NCBI GenBank assembly: GCA_013400975.1 | Contig: WBMZ01011788.1 | Location: 1 to 64,000, forward strand | Direction: 5' to 3' | Length of the DNA stretch: 64,000 nt | Source: Atrichornis clamosus | Lineage: Eukaryota > Chordata > Aves > Passeriformes > Menuridae | The notes under the pieces: model-generated | What the model was told of the DNA's origin: nothing | Database searches by the model: none | The model's input: the letters and a program-made list of their open reading frames with translations, nothing else | Program-made: the position numbers and the translations under genes | Part shown: positions 12,515 through 27,500 of the stretch, piece by piece | How positions within the stretch are numbered: the stretch's first letter is position 1 | Layout: each line of letters begins with the position of its first letter

Positions 12515-15500
12515 GTAAGTAAGTTCTTAAGTATTAGCAGTTTCAGTTATTTCTGTTCTGTTGTTTTCTTTTCTGCAACTTTCCTGTCTTCTAGTTTGAT
12601 CAAATTCTGTCTAAAAATAAAGAGATTCCATAAACCTAAATAAAAAAGTTGGGCCAAAATTTCAGATTATGGATCCTTTCAGTTTAATGCAGTGTAAGGT
12701 GTGTAAGTGAAATGATATGACCCATTTCCTGATTTTCTGTTGCTTTAGAAGGACTCTTAAGCTTCAGTGAGTTATACGTGGATTAATTGCAGAGACAGAT
12801 GTTAAATGGCATTGTGGAACAAAAAATTGCTTCATTATAGTAATCCTAGTTTTTCAAGTTTTCAGGAAATATCAAATTAATATGGGTCAGACTTCGAGTT
12901 GGCATCACTTATTTGCGATCTTTTTGTGGTAAATTCTTTCTTTAACCAAAAGTCACTACTCGTATTGATTCAGAATATAGTGCAATAAGCCCTAAAAAAA
13001 AAAAAAATTTACCATGACATCGGTTGAATTATCTTTTAGGAAAAGGCATGCTAACATATTCTTCATTGTAATTGTTTCTAGGCTTCTGTCCTTATATCTA
13101 TTCAGGAAGCCTAATTTATATGAAACTGCATCTAGCTTGGGAGCTAGCAAATTAAAGCACCTACCACATAGGTATCTATAGAGAAATCTGCTTTTCAGAC
13201 AGCTATTAACTTGACCACTTATAGACATCTACTTTTGGATGGACAGAATAGCTCTCTAGTTTTCGCTGTGATCAATTAATTTGCTTCATAGAAGTGCCCA
13301 GTGCCATTTAAGATGCCATAGGACATCTGACTTGGCTTCAGTTGGTGCTTCACAAAGCTGTGCAAGTCTCCTGTACATCATGGGTTGTATCTGCCAGTTG
13401 AGTGTAGGTTTCTGATAACCTGTAGCATGTGAAGGGATGCCGGAGAATACACAGTTAGACAACGGAACTGAATTCTGCTCACTCTGATACCTACATTTCC
13501 AGCTAATGACCATAGAGGTACTGTCATCTATTACACAGATGATGGAGGCACCTAAATTTAGAACACAGAGTTTTCTTTAATTGGTTTATAAGAAAAATAA
13601 TAATATTTTAAGGGAGGTTAGCATACACTGATTTGATTAAGTCTTCTGAATTTTTCTGCTTCCAGTGGTGTGAAGGTCTGAAAGTTCATGTATTACCAAA
13701 AAAAAAAAAATCAGTACCAAAAGTTGGATGCTATTTTACTGGGTACTTTTTAAATAAAGAGCTGTACTAAGAAACCAAGTGAAGTGGTAAAAGCATTATT
13801 TTGAAATAGAAGCTGTTTTTTACAGAACTTTACAATAAGATGAAATAGAACATATATTATATGATTTTCATGAGGCATTGTTGTGATCATATTTATTGTA
13901 ATTCCTGATGTTCTTTTTTAAGAACAGAACATTATTCCTGCATCTGTAGATATTGTACATTCAACTACTATTCTATTTTACTTACATTATTTGACTGCTA
14001 GGTAAATAACATATGCATTACATAATTGCTGCTAAAGAGAATCTATATATGAACTGATTTTAACATCTAGTATTTAACATATACTAAATGAGTGAAAGAA
14101 TACCAGTTCTTTGCTAAAAAACTTGTGATTTCATTCTTGTTCTTTCCTATCTGAGCTGTAAAACTAGGGTTTTACACTTATTCCTGGCTTTGACCTAATA
14201 GCATACAATAAAACACTACGTCTTTAATATGAGTTTGAATACCATTGTAGATGGTAAGATGTATAGCTTGCATCTTTTGGCAGGTCTTATTCCACATATA
14301 TATATATCTGTAGAAGGTAATCTTTTGAAACCAATCTTAAGACAGTATTTCTGGCAATGTTGAGCTTTTATAAATGCAGATGTAAAAAATATAAATTCAG
14401 TTCTTAATTTTAAAAGGTTTTCTTTACAGTTCAGTTACTTCTGCACCCTGTAAAGGAAAGAAATGAAACTATTAAATTTTATCCGTTCTGCCATTATAGA
14501 GATGGCTTTGATTATTACATTTAACTAGTACTTGTGTTTGGTCAAGCAACTTCTCCTGTTATGGGAAACTGTCAGGTTGCTGGCATTTTAAGTTAATCAA
14601 GCATTATAATTTACCCTTGTAACAATTTTGAAACTTTTAAGGTTATTCAGTTTTGGCTTGGATTTTAAAGAAACCCAAAAACTTTAAGCACATAAATCGC
14701 ATTAAATTTTAATGAAACATAGACATCTAGCTCCCAGAAGAACCTCTGAAATCCTGGCCCATCTTTCTTTTATTTTCTTTGGGGCTCTTTTTAGCATCAA
14801 CAAAGCCACCAGAGGAAACTTGCTGCTGTTTTACGAGTGGAAAATAAGAACTGAAATATAGTGCTAAATATTTTTAGGCTTTTAAGTGTCTTATCACTCA
14901 TCCAATTCAACCTGAAAAGGCTTAGCTCTCAGCATGCAAGTAATCCCATTGAACTGGAACTGGAATGCATTTTCTCATTTCTTTAAAATTGCATAAATGT
15001 TGGCAGTATGAGTATTCACATTATTTACGTTATGGCTTGGAAATCCTCACTGGTTCTGGTTGAAATATGTACTTTAGATACAAAGAATTCTTTAGATACA
15101 AAGATACCTTTGCCATAGGATTTTATGAAAAATTTTGTGTTGAAATTCAATAAAGAGTGGCATTATTTAATGTGAAATGATAAAATAATAAAGAATTCTG
15201 TGATTGCTTAACTTGCACTGTTTGTTCCTGTTCCTCCAAGCATTGCATCAGCAGAGCAGGCAGTAGACACTGCCTTAATAGATTTAGTGACTGGAGGATT
15301 TTATCTTAGATTATGTTCTGAAAGTTCAAAGCCTCTAACATGAAGGCTTGATCTTAATGACTGAAGTAATTCATTAAGACACTGGAGTTTACTATAAAGT
15401 TCAAAACCACCTCAAATTTGGTTCCATGAGACATTTTGTGGTACTATCCTCATTTTCTGAATCAAGTACCTGAGTACTGATATTCTTTTAAGTACTGTAC

Positions 15501-18500
15501 TGCTTATATAGTTAAGTACTTATATCGTTAGTTCGATAGTAAAAAAACTACTCGTTCTTTTCTTAGTCTGCTTGCTGCAAGAATTTTGTAATCTTGCTTT
15601 CCAAAAAGAAATCATGACATGCAAAACCACCTGTGGTGTGGCCAGCTCAGATTGTGAACTTGGTTGACTGTCTAGTCATGTGAGTGCTAAAGGTGGAGCA
15701 TGGGAGGGGGGCAGCCATGCATTGACAGAGAGGATTGAGACAACATCAATTTAGATCATTTAACTTGCAGTGAGACTGTGAAACTGTAAAGTGATGTTGT
15801 ATCACGGTAAAACAGTACTATTATAATATGGTATTAAAAGCTGGTGGTTTTGATTTTCATCAAGACAGGTTCCTGGGTTGGACTGCTCATAAACGGCTTT
15901 GACTTTGTTGTTTTGTTCATTGTATAGTCTTTCAGATCGGTGCTAATCAAGTTGCCATTGAAATACCTTGAAATAGTTACTGTCACTTCAGTAACTTTTT
16001 GTGGCTACCACCATTTACTGGTGTAAAATGGAAGGCAGTGAGTAACAGGTCTTAACAGCAGAACCTTTTTCTAATGTTAGTCTTGTTTATACTTTGTTTT
16101 CCATTGTGACAGGTCATCAGCAGCATTGATGATGAAATGTTTTCTTTATGGAAAGATCAGGTGTGCCAATGTGCTGCCCCCATCATTAAAACAATTATTT
16201 TGTCCTAATATGTATGGGGGGAGTTTAAAGGCTGCTTTTACACTTTTTTTGCAGTTCATACTATACAATGGTTAACAGTTCAGCTTTCCATAACACACTG
16301 GGGAAACATAGATGCATACTGGCCTTTAAGAATATTTGGCATTACTGATTCTACCTATAGTCATCATTTAAAAATAGGCCGTAGACTTGAATAGTTCGTA
16401 GGTTAGTAATTTAATTTGGGTGACTAGCATCTGAAAGGCAATGAATATTGTTGCATTCAAAATTTAGAGATGAATATATTGTTCCTTATATCTATTACTT
16501 AGACTATTGAGGTTCTATTTTGCCTCTTTTTCACTCAGATCAGTGTATTAGTACTAATGCTACAGGAATGTTCAGTGCTTTTTATCTCTTGTCCAGTAAA
16601 ATCCAGAAAGCCAGCACAAGGCATTTGTTTCTTGGCTTAAGCCAAGAATCTACCTTATTATGTTTCTTCTGTGTATATAAGACCACATGATCTTGTGCAT
16701 TTGATGTGATTAAAATGAAAGTGAGTGCTTGTTTATGCACCAATGAATATACATAGCTGGAAACAATTATTTTCAAATAAAATTCTCTGAGCTTATATAA
16801 TTATAAATTATATAAATTCTCTGAGCTAGACTTCTCACTTATCTTGACATATGGGTATCTGTAGGGATGTAAAAGCATACTATTTTTTAAATTGTGGCTG
16901 TCTTTGTTTTACAGCTCCAGGGTGTCTGTATATTAAATGTCATAATGATACCTCACTATATCTTGAGATCCACCAGCTAATACGGAGGTATTAGTGTGCC
17001 CAGGCAGCCAAGAAGGCCAATGCCATCCTGTCTTGTATTAGAAGTAATGTGCCCACAGGACCAGGGAAGTGATTGTCCCCTTGTACTCAGCACTGGTGAG
17101 GCTGTGGCTTGAGCACTGTGTTCAGTTTTGGGCCCCTCACTACAAGAAAGACATTGAGGTGCTGGAGTGTGTCCAGAGAAGGGTAACAAGGCTGATGGAG
17201 GATCTGGAGCACAAGTCGTATGAGGTGTGGCTGAGGGAGCTGGGGTTGTTTAGACTGGAAAAAAGAAGGCGCGCAGGGGGAACCTTATCATTTTCTACAA
17301 CTACAACCACGGTACCAAGAAAATACAAACATTTATATCCCTTGAAACAAATATGGTATCACTTCACAACCTGTATGTCTTTTGCAGACTCCAACAATTT
17401 CTTATTTATCACTGTAGTGCTGAAAGGACGTAAGATATCCAGGATCTGGGAGATTTCTCCTTCACCTTTTCCACTGTCATACCCTGATTCTGTCATATAT
17501 TTCATAAGACCCAAAAATTGTCTGAAGTCATGGGATATATGAGCAGTTACTGCTTCACTGAACAAGAAAGAGCCATGTTATTTCTGTTGGTGTTACTCCT
17601 ACTCTGTTGCGTACATATTTCTGTACAAAACTGGCTGCCATGAATGGATTCTAATGGCAGCAGAGACTTCTCATGCAAACTTGCACAAGTATACCTATGT
17701 CTCAGACTTACCTTTTTTTTTCACCTATAAGTTTTAAGTCATGTGCTGCTCTCTCACCCAAGTCCTCTTCAATCCCCTGAGTTAACCAAATAGAGGTTCC
17801 ACATGACACCTACTGGAGTGCTTTAGTGGAGGCAAAAGGAAAGAGCTTAACCTGGACATCTGTAAAGCCTTTGATACAGTCCCCCACAACAATCTGCCCA
17901 GTAAATTGGAAAGATATGGGTTTGGTGTGTGGACTGTTAGATGGATAAGGAATTGACTGGATGGCCAGTCCAAAGAGTTGTCGTCAATGGCAGAATGTCC
18001 AAATGGAAACCAGTAATGAGTGGTGTCCCTCGAGGGCCCATATTGGGACCAATACCTTTTAATATCTTCATCAATGGCATCAACAATGGAATTGTGTGCA
18101 CTCTCAGCAAGTTGGCAGATGACACCAAGCTCAGTGATTTGGTTTAGTTGCTTGAGGGAAGGGATGCCTACCAGACTGACCTTGGCATGCTTGAGGAATA
18201 GGCCCATGTGAATCTCATTAAGATCTACAAGGCCAAATGCAACAACCATGTCTACTGAAAGATGACTCTGTTAATGCTGTGGACACGTAATCTTCTTGTA
18301 TAGGTTTATGCTGTAACAAATTGTCAGTTGTAAATGGCTGTTACATCAGCTTAAGTGGTATGAGAGTCAATCCTTGGAACAAGCGTCTTCACATTATAAG
18401 CCAAAGATCCTCACAGATCACAGTCCTCTTCAGATTCCTCTTTGACTTGATTTTGGAGTGTCATATGAACCCATCTTCAGTTTCTTCTTTGCTAAGGAGA

Positions 18501-21500
18501 AATAAAACTTAAAAGACCTGGAGTGGAATTAATCTACCTTAGCCTCATACATTTGGAAATTAGACATCTTGTCTCCTTCTACAGTAAAGGGATGAAGAAA
18601 TGAAATAGCTTCTCTTAGTGTCTTGTGTGAAAATTTGTCTAAATATGTACTTGTAGATGGTCATGTCTACGGAACAGTTCATCCCTTCTCCTTCTCTATT
18701 GACCATTGAAGGATTTAGACAACTTGCTTACTGTTAGTTACATGGGCTGAGATGAATGTGATAATTGTGTTATGATATTGTAAGACAACTGTTCATACAG
18801 GAACATATTTTGACTGTGGGGAGGATAAATATCCTTTCAAAGTTTATCAAAGTGGATGTCAAAGTATATGAACACATTATGAACTTGACTATGGTAATTT
18901 TGATATTAGAAAAATGGTAGTTTATTCCACTCAAGTTCTGCCAAATAGTGCTTGAGCATTTCAGATACCTTTTCTTTGATAAAGGATTCTGAGTGTGTCC
19001 ATGCCCAACAGATTCAGCTTTTCAGTGAGTATTTGAGAGATGTTCCTTATTCCCACTTAGGAGTAATGGGACACTTGCTGGTTAGTAACCAAGAAAAGAG
19101 TCCATATGGAAAGAAGCAAACAATAGCTGTACTTCTCTGAAACGTGTTCTCCATATGGGTTCTGAAACTCTAGCTCCTTCCCAACCCTTATTGAATCCTC
19201 TATTTCCAGTTTGTATATCAACAAAGAAATGAAGGACAGTGCTGTGCATTGTGTTATCTCCAGTTTAGAGAAAGGTGGGGCATAACTTGGGAGCCAGTGC
19301 TCTGTCAGTTCCAAGTTTTAGCAAGATTGCTTGATCTCAGGTAAATAGAATTCATATACTACCAGACTGGGGTTTCACAAGTGATTTGAGCCAGTTCAAG
19401 ATGGCTTAAAAGACTTTTTGAAGAAGTCTGTTCTTCTTCCCCTTTTCTTCTGTCAGCACCTGTGTTGGAGGAACTGCACCAGAAATGAGATCATATTGAT
19501 CAGTATAACATTAAAAAAAAAAAAAAAAAAAAAATTGCAGCTGGATCAGTTCCTTGATCACTTTTGTAGCCTTGCAGCCTTAGCATAAGCTCAAAGGGAG
19601 GAAAGCCAGTACTGTGTTTGGTGGCAACTCTTGCTTATATAAGGCTGTCATTCGACAACTACTTCAAGTCAAATTGTAGAATTCATATGGATGAGAAATC
19701 TGAAGCTGTTATTGAGAATATATAAACTTTTTTACTTCTTTTGTGAAGTATAACTTTCAAAGTAGTTCACTTTGGTGTATGGAATTGACTCATGATTTTT
19801 GCTATCTGTCTGTGAGACTATGTATAAAAATGCCTGTTGGGTATATAAACACAAATTTTGAGTGAGGAAAGATACCTTTGTATGTGTCGTGTATTTTTAA
19901 TATAGGTTTACAACTCAGTCCAGCTTCCATTAAAAGCACGGTGAAAACTTAATTCTTCAAAGTTGCTTTTTAAAAGTTCTAATATTTTAGGTATTGGTTC
20001 TACAAATCATCCACATAAACCAGCTTATGCCTCACAGTCACAGTAGCGTTACTTTTTTTCTCTCTTTGATATTTTATCAATAAACAGTGTACTTTTACAT
20101 TAACATTTCAACATAGTGTCTATGTGTTTGGGAATGAATATAAAATTGTAGTTATTTGGGTATTAAAAACTAGGCAACTCTTTTATTTGTCACCATATCC
20201 TTGGGTAGAAGGTACAGGTGGATGCCTGAGATACCTATTGTGTAGTGACTTGTTTTTCTTTGGTAATTTGTTTGTTTCAATAAAAGAGATATGGTTTACA
20301 AGATAAATTTAATATTCTAGTCTACTGACTATTTTTCCTCTTTAGGTTGCAGCGATCTATAAAGATTCAACTATTGGAAATCTTATAAATATAGTTATTG
20401 TCAAATTAATTGTAATTCACAATGAACAGGTAAGAAAAAAAAATATTTAAATGATTTCATTCTAATATAAGAAACAAAATGCATGAATTTGCATTATAAT
20501 GACAGTTTAATTTTTTGTTAGGTTTAAATAAAAAATACTTTCTTTAACTGTATATTTTGTTCTAAAATAGGAAACTAAATGTCAAATGTGAGGTTAACTT
20601 CAAGGCCTGTATTTAATGCCTGTGTTTTCCTGTCTCTCTGTTAGCACATCCACTTGACCTATGTTGATGTAAATCAGAGAGTATGAAAGCTTATGGCATA
20701 ACTACCTGAAGTGTGGTTATGCTCATGGAAACATGACAGGAAAATGACAGCTTTTATAGAGGGTTTTGATGGAAGGCTTTCAGCCCTAACAGCTGTAAAA
20801 TTTTAAGATTGTAAGAAGTATATGCTTTTCAGATACTTGGGGTTTATATTTATTTATCATAAATGTCTTGTCTCTATATTTTTCTAATATTTAACACATG
20901 GTAAATACTCACATACATTGTTTAGAATAAGGGGCTCTTATGTCTGATGACTTGTAGCTAAATTCAGATCTGACTCTTCAAACAAATTTCCTGACTGAAC
21001 TCTTATGTGGAGTCCTGCTGACTTTCTTTCCATGCTCAGTCATTATTTTGCAGATAAGCAGCACAAATGACTTTGCAGAAAGTGCAAATGCATGAATATT
21101 AAAGCCATTATCTAATGTTTTTGGCCATTTCTTGCTTAGGAAGGACCAGCTATCACTTTTAATGCAGCTACCACTCTTCGTAATTTTTGCTTATGGCAGC
21201 AAGCACAAAACATTTTGGATGATACTCACCCTGCTCATCACGATACTGCTGTTCTCATCACTAGGTACAGTATCTAAAATAGCCACAACTACTCAGCTAG
21301 GTGAGACAAATGCTTCAGTTTTGTTTTTACAACATCATCTTTTCACTATTCCCCTGAGAGATAACTGAAGTGAATCTGTTCACAGATAACTGAAGTGAAT
21401 AAAGACTATCTTGCACTTCCCAAACCACTGATTATCAGTATGTGAGCAATTACTCTGACAGTGCAATGTTGATAGATAAGCATCTGATGATCCTTCCATT

Positions 21501-24500
21501 AAAGATGACAGAAATTAAATAGACCTGAAATTGTTACAAGGAAATTAAGTCTTTAGCTATTGTACATCTATGTGATAGGGGAAGAGTGTTGTACATAATG
21601 GATGGAGTCAGCTCCAGGAGTCAGCATCCATAAAGGATGACAGACAGCTCCTGATAGCCCTGATGTAATCAGAACTATCAAAAGCTTAAAATGGAAAGCA
21701 TTAGTATGTATTCTTCCTGTACCCCAGTCACTTGAGTGAAGGTTCTGATGTTCATTTATTGAAATAGAGTCTTTCACTCTTTCTTTTCACTAATTTTCCC
21801 CTTCAATGTTCAAGTTGTGCACACTCTGGCATGTCACACTGATGTTTGTCCTGAATTTTATGTTGTTAGTTTGGCAGATGATCCACAATAGAAGGTGGTT
21901 TCAAGTATACTGTAATCTGCGTGTTTTTCAGCAGCATTTCATACTTGATCTACCTTCTGTAGAGAAATAACATAGTATTTTAAGTTCTATTCTTTGCACT
22001 CTAGATAGAAGGCAGTACTGTGAGCTTAGTCTGGTGAACTTAAATTACTTATTTCACTAGTTTGAATGGACTGTGACATTAAAAATTGAGAATCAGACTG
22101 GCAATTGCTATAACTAGTATAGCAACAATGAAATACTTTTAAAATATTCTTTTATATGCTGTAATAATATTAAATAAATCTTTTCCTTCAAGGGAAGATA
22201 TCTGCAGAGCTAGAGAGAAGTGTGATACTCTTGGTGAGTTATCCTTTTTTAAACAGTATGATTTTATAATAGAAAATAAATGAGAATTTCACTTCAGGGA
22301 GAAAAATCAGTTAGCAATAAATCAGAAAATAGATACAAAATTCAAGCCACACAAACAAAAATAATGATTTCTCATTTTTTATTGCTGTTCACTCCTGGCA
22401 TATACTTTGGTACCAGATGGTTGTTTGTTTTGTGTAAATTCGCTGCATACTTGGGGCACGACTTTCGGCTTGAGTGCTATAGTATTTGCTGTACTATGTG
22501 GCACTACGTGAAAATTCATTCTATTAAGCTTTTATATAAAGATTCAATTTTGCAGGTTTAGCAGAGCTAGGTACGATGTGCGACCCACTACGCAGCTGCT
22601 CTGTAAGTGAAGAAAATGGATTGAGTGCTGCTTTTACTATAGCACATGAGCTTGGACATGTGTAAGTACCTATTTCCCAGCAGGGAATTTTTATTTCCTT
22701 TTAAATATGAACAATTTTCAGTGACGGGCTTTGCATTTCTAAAAAGTCGCAGTTTTGATATGTCCTTTTAGAAGAGTCATTATTTTTGCCCCTTTCAGTG
22801 AGCCAGCTCTGCCCACCACATAGAGGAAAAGAAATTGTGAATTTTGTAATCTGGTTGGTATCCTGAATTTTAGGAAAAAATGGCCAAACAGATGAATTCT
22901 GTCCTTTTGTCATAGGAACTGGTTGGGACACTGGGACATATCCTAGATAGTGCAACATAGTCCTGTTAACTCCAACTGCGTTCTAGCCCTGTTAGGAATT
23001 TACCTGTAAGAAAAGACAATTTTTAATATAACACAGAAATATTCTTTCCCTTGTGTTTGATCCTTTCAGAATACAGTAGAGTAACACAAAGAGAAATACT
23101 TTACACAGAAAAATAAGAGGAGATGACAGCATTTTATTTTATGAAGCATACCTCATCAGTGATGGCAGAAAGGTGCTATACTCTAGCTCCATGAGCATGC
23201 CACAGTGTAGGTAAAACAACATTACAGAGCTCAGTAGCTAGCTTGTTGATTTTCATGTGCCTGCAAGTTCACTTAGACACATGCTATTTGTCATACTACT
23301 TAAACTGAGATACAAAATAAGACAATGTGTTAGTTGCATTAAGTATGATAATGATGTGCTCTGTAGTTTTTGTTACTAAATAGTAAGAATTATGATGTGG
23401 ATATTGGGGTTGCATGTTGTGGACAATCCAGCCATGGCCTGTATATTCAGTTGAGGAGATGGGTTGTTCCTTTAAAGTGGCATACTCCTAAAACACTGGA
23501 ATTTTTCTGGTAAGCTGAAGAATTATGTTAATTGTACCATTCTTTCTGTATCCAGCACTATATAACTAGGAGCGTTTGGATAAGGAGATAATTATGTAAG
23601 GTGTTTTAAAGATACCTATTGCCGTAATGTTGGATAGATGTATTAAGTGAGTCCCATTACATTTTAAGGCATTTTCAAACTCAAAACTCAAGAATTTGCT
23701 ACTACATCAATGAAAGTTTCAGTTAATTATTGCTGAATTTGTTTTGGAGTTTGTCTGTTTTGCTTTTTAGGTTTAATGTGCCTCATGATGACAGTTTTAA
23801 ATGTAAAGAAGCTGGAATTAAACATCAATATCATGTGATGGCTCCAACTTTAAATTATCATACAAGTCCATGGACCTGGTCAAAATGCAGTCAAAAATAT
23901 ATCACTGAATTTCTTGAGTGAGTGTCAATATAATGCTATGATTTGGAGTGGGTTTTTTTCTTTTTTTTCCCCCAATTTCATTTATTTCAGAGAAGTATTT
24001 TGAAGGTATTGCTTAAATACAGTTTTTGCCTTGTTCTTAGATTTAACCACTAACTTGTAAGGCCTCAGTCCTCCAGGAAAATAGCTGTATTTAACTCTTT
24101 TGATGATTTATGTCTTCATTAAAATTGCACTGGACATGCAATACTTAAAAGATTTTTTATTTATTAAAACGTAGTGGCATTCTTTATTGAAAATATATTT
24201 AGTATGATTTTAGTAGGTTAGAATGGACACCCTTTATTTTTTAAAGTTTTTATGTAAAAAAATACGTGATGGGTATAATTTAGGCAATACCATTTTTAAA
24301 AATTTTCTCTAAAAGTGAAAAACGACAGTCAGAAAAAAACCCACTTACTTTTGTTTGGTGGATCTAAATGCAAAATGCAAGAAAGGAAAAAAGCAAGTGG
24401 TCTGGTTCATTTCCTTATTCATTAATTTTAAAGTCATGATATAGGCAAATAATCATGCAAACCCGTAACTCCACTGAGATATGCATATGTAAGTGTTGTG

Positions 24501-27500
24501 TGAATAATGAGGAGGTTCCTACTGAATTAAGAGTGATTTAGTCACATTTTGTTCCTGTTTTACAACAGTACTGGCTATGGAGAATGCCTCCTAGACAAAC
24601 CTAGTGGAGGAATATATGATCTTTCCTCTCAGCTGCCTGGGTCAATGTATGATGTCAACAAGCAGTGTGAACTTACGTTTGGTACTGGGTCACAAGTATG
24701 CCCTTATCTGGTGAGTGAAAAACAAACAGACAAAGTCATACTCAACCGATACTAAAAAATTAGTGAAAATTACTGGTTTGGGAATAACTTTATCCTGAAA
24801 TAAGTAAAATTTCAGGTTTTATTCTTTTGAAGGGGGAAGAGTTTGGTGTTCACAATTTCACATGTGAGGAATATGTAGAAATAAAAAGTAGGATGCATTC
24901 ATTTTGATTCCAGCATCTGTGAATGTGATAATTCCTTTAAAAGATCTAAAGCTGCATAAATTAAGGTTTCCTGCAACGACTGGAAGGGGATTATTTCACC
25001 ACTTTCTGCATATGTTTGCACATTATAAGTCATACCTTACATTAGCAGGTCTTGTTTCTCTGCTTTTTAAAATGCTTTTTAAAAATTCATTACTTAAAAG
25101 TTACATTATCTCAAATGTTTGTTGTAAGTGTTTGGTCCAAAATGTAGGTTTCCTCTACTTTGTCAGAGTCAAAAAATATTTTCGTGCCTGACAGAATGTA
25201 CATTTTATATATAAAACTGAGATAGGGAAAAAAAAACTTGAGTAGGTTATTATTGAAATTTAAGTTGTATTTTGAAAATTTAATGTGGCCATTACAATAT
25301 AAACACAAATACAACATTGTGACTTTATTCACTGCTGTCAGGATGTTATGTAGAGTCAGATTTTAGACCAACTTGTAAAATACCTCTACCAGTATTGTAT
25401 GGCTTGTTGGAGCTGTTTAAAGGAGAGAATTTAAGATCAATTTCAGGCTGAATTAAATGGAGCTTTTGGTGAGATAAAATGTTGTTTTGGAGTAGTCAGG
25501 CTTTATGGGAGTATTGTAGAAAAGGTAAGGAAAGTGGGGCTTCAGAAACCTGATGATGGTGTTACTTAAGACTGCTTTGTAAATTTTGTAATTCATAAAG
25601 GTTATTTGTCTATTAAGAGTCTTTTAACAATTTGAAAAGGAGGCTTTCTGTTTAACTTTCTAGTCAGTGTATTTAATTCTTGTCAAACTTAGTATCTTTG
25701 TCTGGGGAATTATATGGAAAACGTGTTGCATAGTATTAACCATAACATATTTTTAGATCAAATTTTCTACTGAAATAGAAGATTAAGATATCTCTTATTC
25801 TGAGGGGATCAGTTTCAAATATTCCACATTTATGTTTGGCCTTAAGCAAAATCTGTTTTGTTTTTGTGGGGTTTTATCTGTGAAAAATGGTCGTACTAGG
25901 AGCAAACACTAGCCCACACAGTGTGAAAAAGTACAACTAATGTCTGAAATGGTATTGCTGGTACAACAAAAGTTATCTGGTTTTCTTTTTAGAAACAATG
26001 CAAACGCTTATGGTGCACAAGCACAGAAGGTGTTCACAAGGGTTGTCGTACTCAACACATGCCTTTGGCTGATGGAACAGTTTGTGGTATAGGAATGGTA
26101 AGTCTTGATTTGTTTTGGATGTAGATAAGAAAGATTAGTGCTTGCTGTGTGACAATACTGTGCCTGTAGTATACTGATTGTGTGAAGATTGTCTACCTGA
26201 CTTTACCTGCAGTTTCTCTTAGTTCTGTAATGTTACGATGGAAAAAACCACAGATTGTCTGTTCAGAGTAATTGTTAAAGTTTACAGGTGACATATTGGT
26301 TAAAAGTAGGTGGAAGAACTCAGGGGAAAGTTGACTTCTTTTCTTCTGTTTGAATCATTCAGATCATGCACAATAAGTTGGGGTTTTTTCCTTATTGGTA
26401 GTGTCCAAATAATATAGCAATTAAATTATCTGAAGTATGACATCCCAAAAGCATGTTTCCCCCAGTTTGTCTTGTTGAGGCTGTTCATTGAACCAGAACA
26501 AATTAAGTATGAGTCACATAAGTACAGGGGTATGCTTTTTTGTAAAGAGGGAGTCTTTGGATTAGCGTATGGTTTCAGTAGTTACTTGTATCTGCATTGT
26601 ACCTATTTCAGAGAAAATATGAAAGTATGTGTCAGTACGTCTTCACCCACTCCAGGACTTGCCTTAACCACACATAACTTGTGTTCAATTTCTGTTTTGC
26701 TTATTGTAACATAATTCAGGATACTTGGATCTGTTCAGTACTAAAAACAGGAGCTCTCTTCTCACGTATACCCTAAAGAGTAAGACTGCCTGGCTGCAGG
26801 AAGTATGGATTGAATATTTTGACAGATAAAAAAATAAGTGAAAGCTGTGTTTCCTATATTCTGCTCCTTGGTTTATTTGGTAAAGAGTGTTTGGGTGATG
26901 AGGGTGCAGCTCACTGCTTCCTCATTTGCAAATTGTCTTTGAATGCAGATCGTGATGTAAACTTGGACTATATGACCTTTCTTGGGCTGTCCATAAGGGT
27001 CATGAATATCTAATTAGTAGATATACTCAATGCACTTACAGAATCTTGATAGAAACAGATGTAATGATGCAGGCTAGTTGTACGCAGTTTCCAGCAAAGA
27101 TTTGAGGCTTTTAGTTTTGGATTTGTATGTAGTTTGGGAAGTGAACAGAAATTAGGTGCCTAAGTTCTTTACTGGTCTAGTCTTTGTCTTCTTCATGTCT
27201 CACTTCACCACCAGCAAACAGAAGTGTTTTCTTCTCTGTCAGTGTATTGTGAGAATAAATATTTTTGAGATTTTTTACATGCTCAGGTACGACAGTGATT
27301 ATCTAAGTATGGGTGGTTTATTATGTTGAGCTGCATTTATATAATAGTAAACTAGAGAAAAACTCTAGTTTAATTTCTGTGTATAATAGACTGCTACATT
27401 TCACTCAGTTATTTCTAAATTTCCCCCAATAACTTTTAATCTTAACAGATTCTTTGTTTGGTTAGACAGTATTAGTGAGGAATTTGAAAATTGTGTCTTA

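Larger units (their letters stand above)
12515..20345. other. ADAMTS20: ADAMTS20 intron (7.8 kb) with CR1 pieces
   Basis: No additional exon was found. It holds two CR1-derived fragments (16989-17310 and 17830-18245), a 22-nt A run at 19513-19534, a palindrome flanked by 14-bp direct repeats (16780-16827) and a 15-bp near-tandem duplication (15072-15086 and 15090-15104). The rest is AT-rich unique-looking sequence. Confidence 0.8.
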
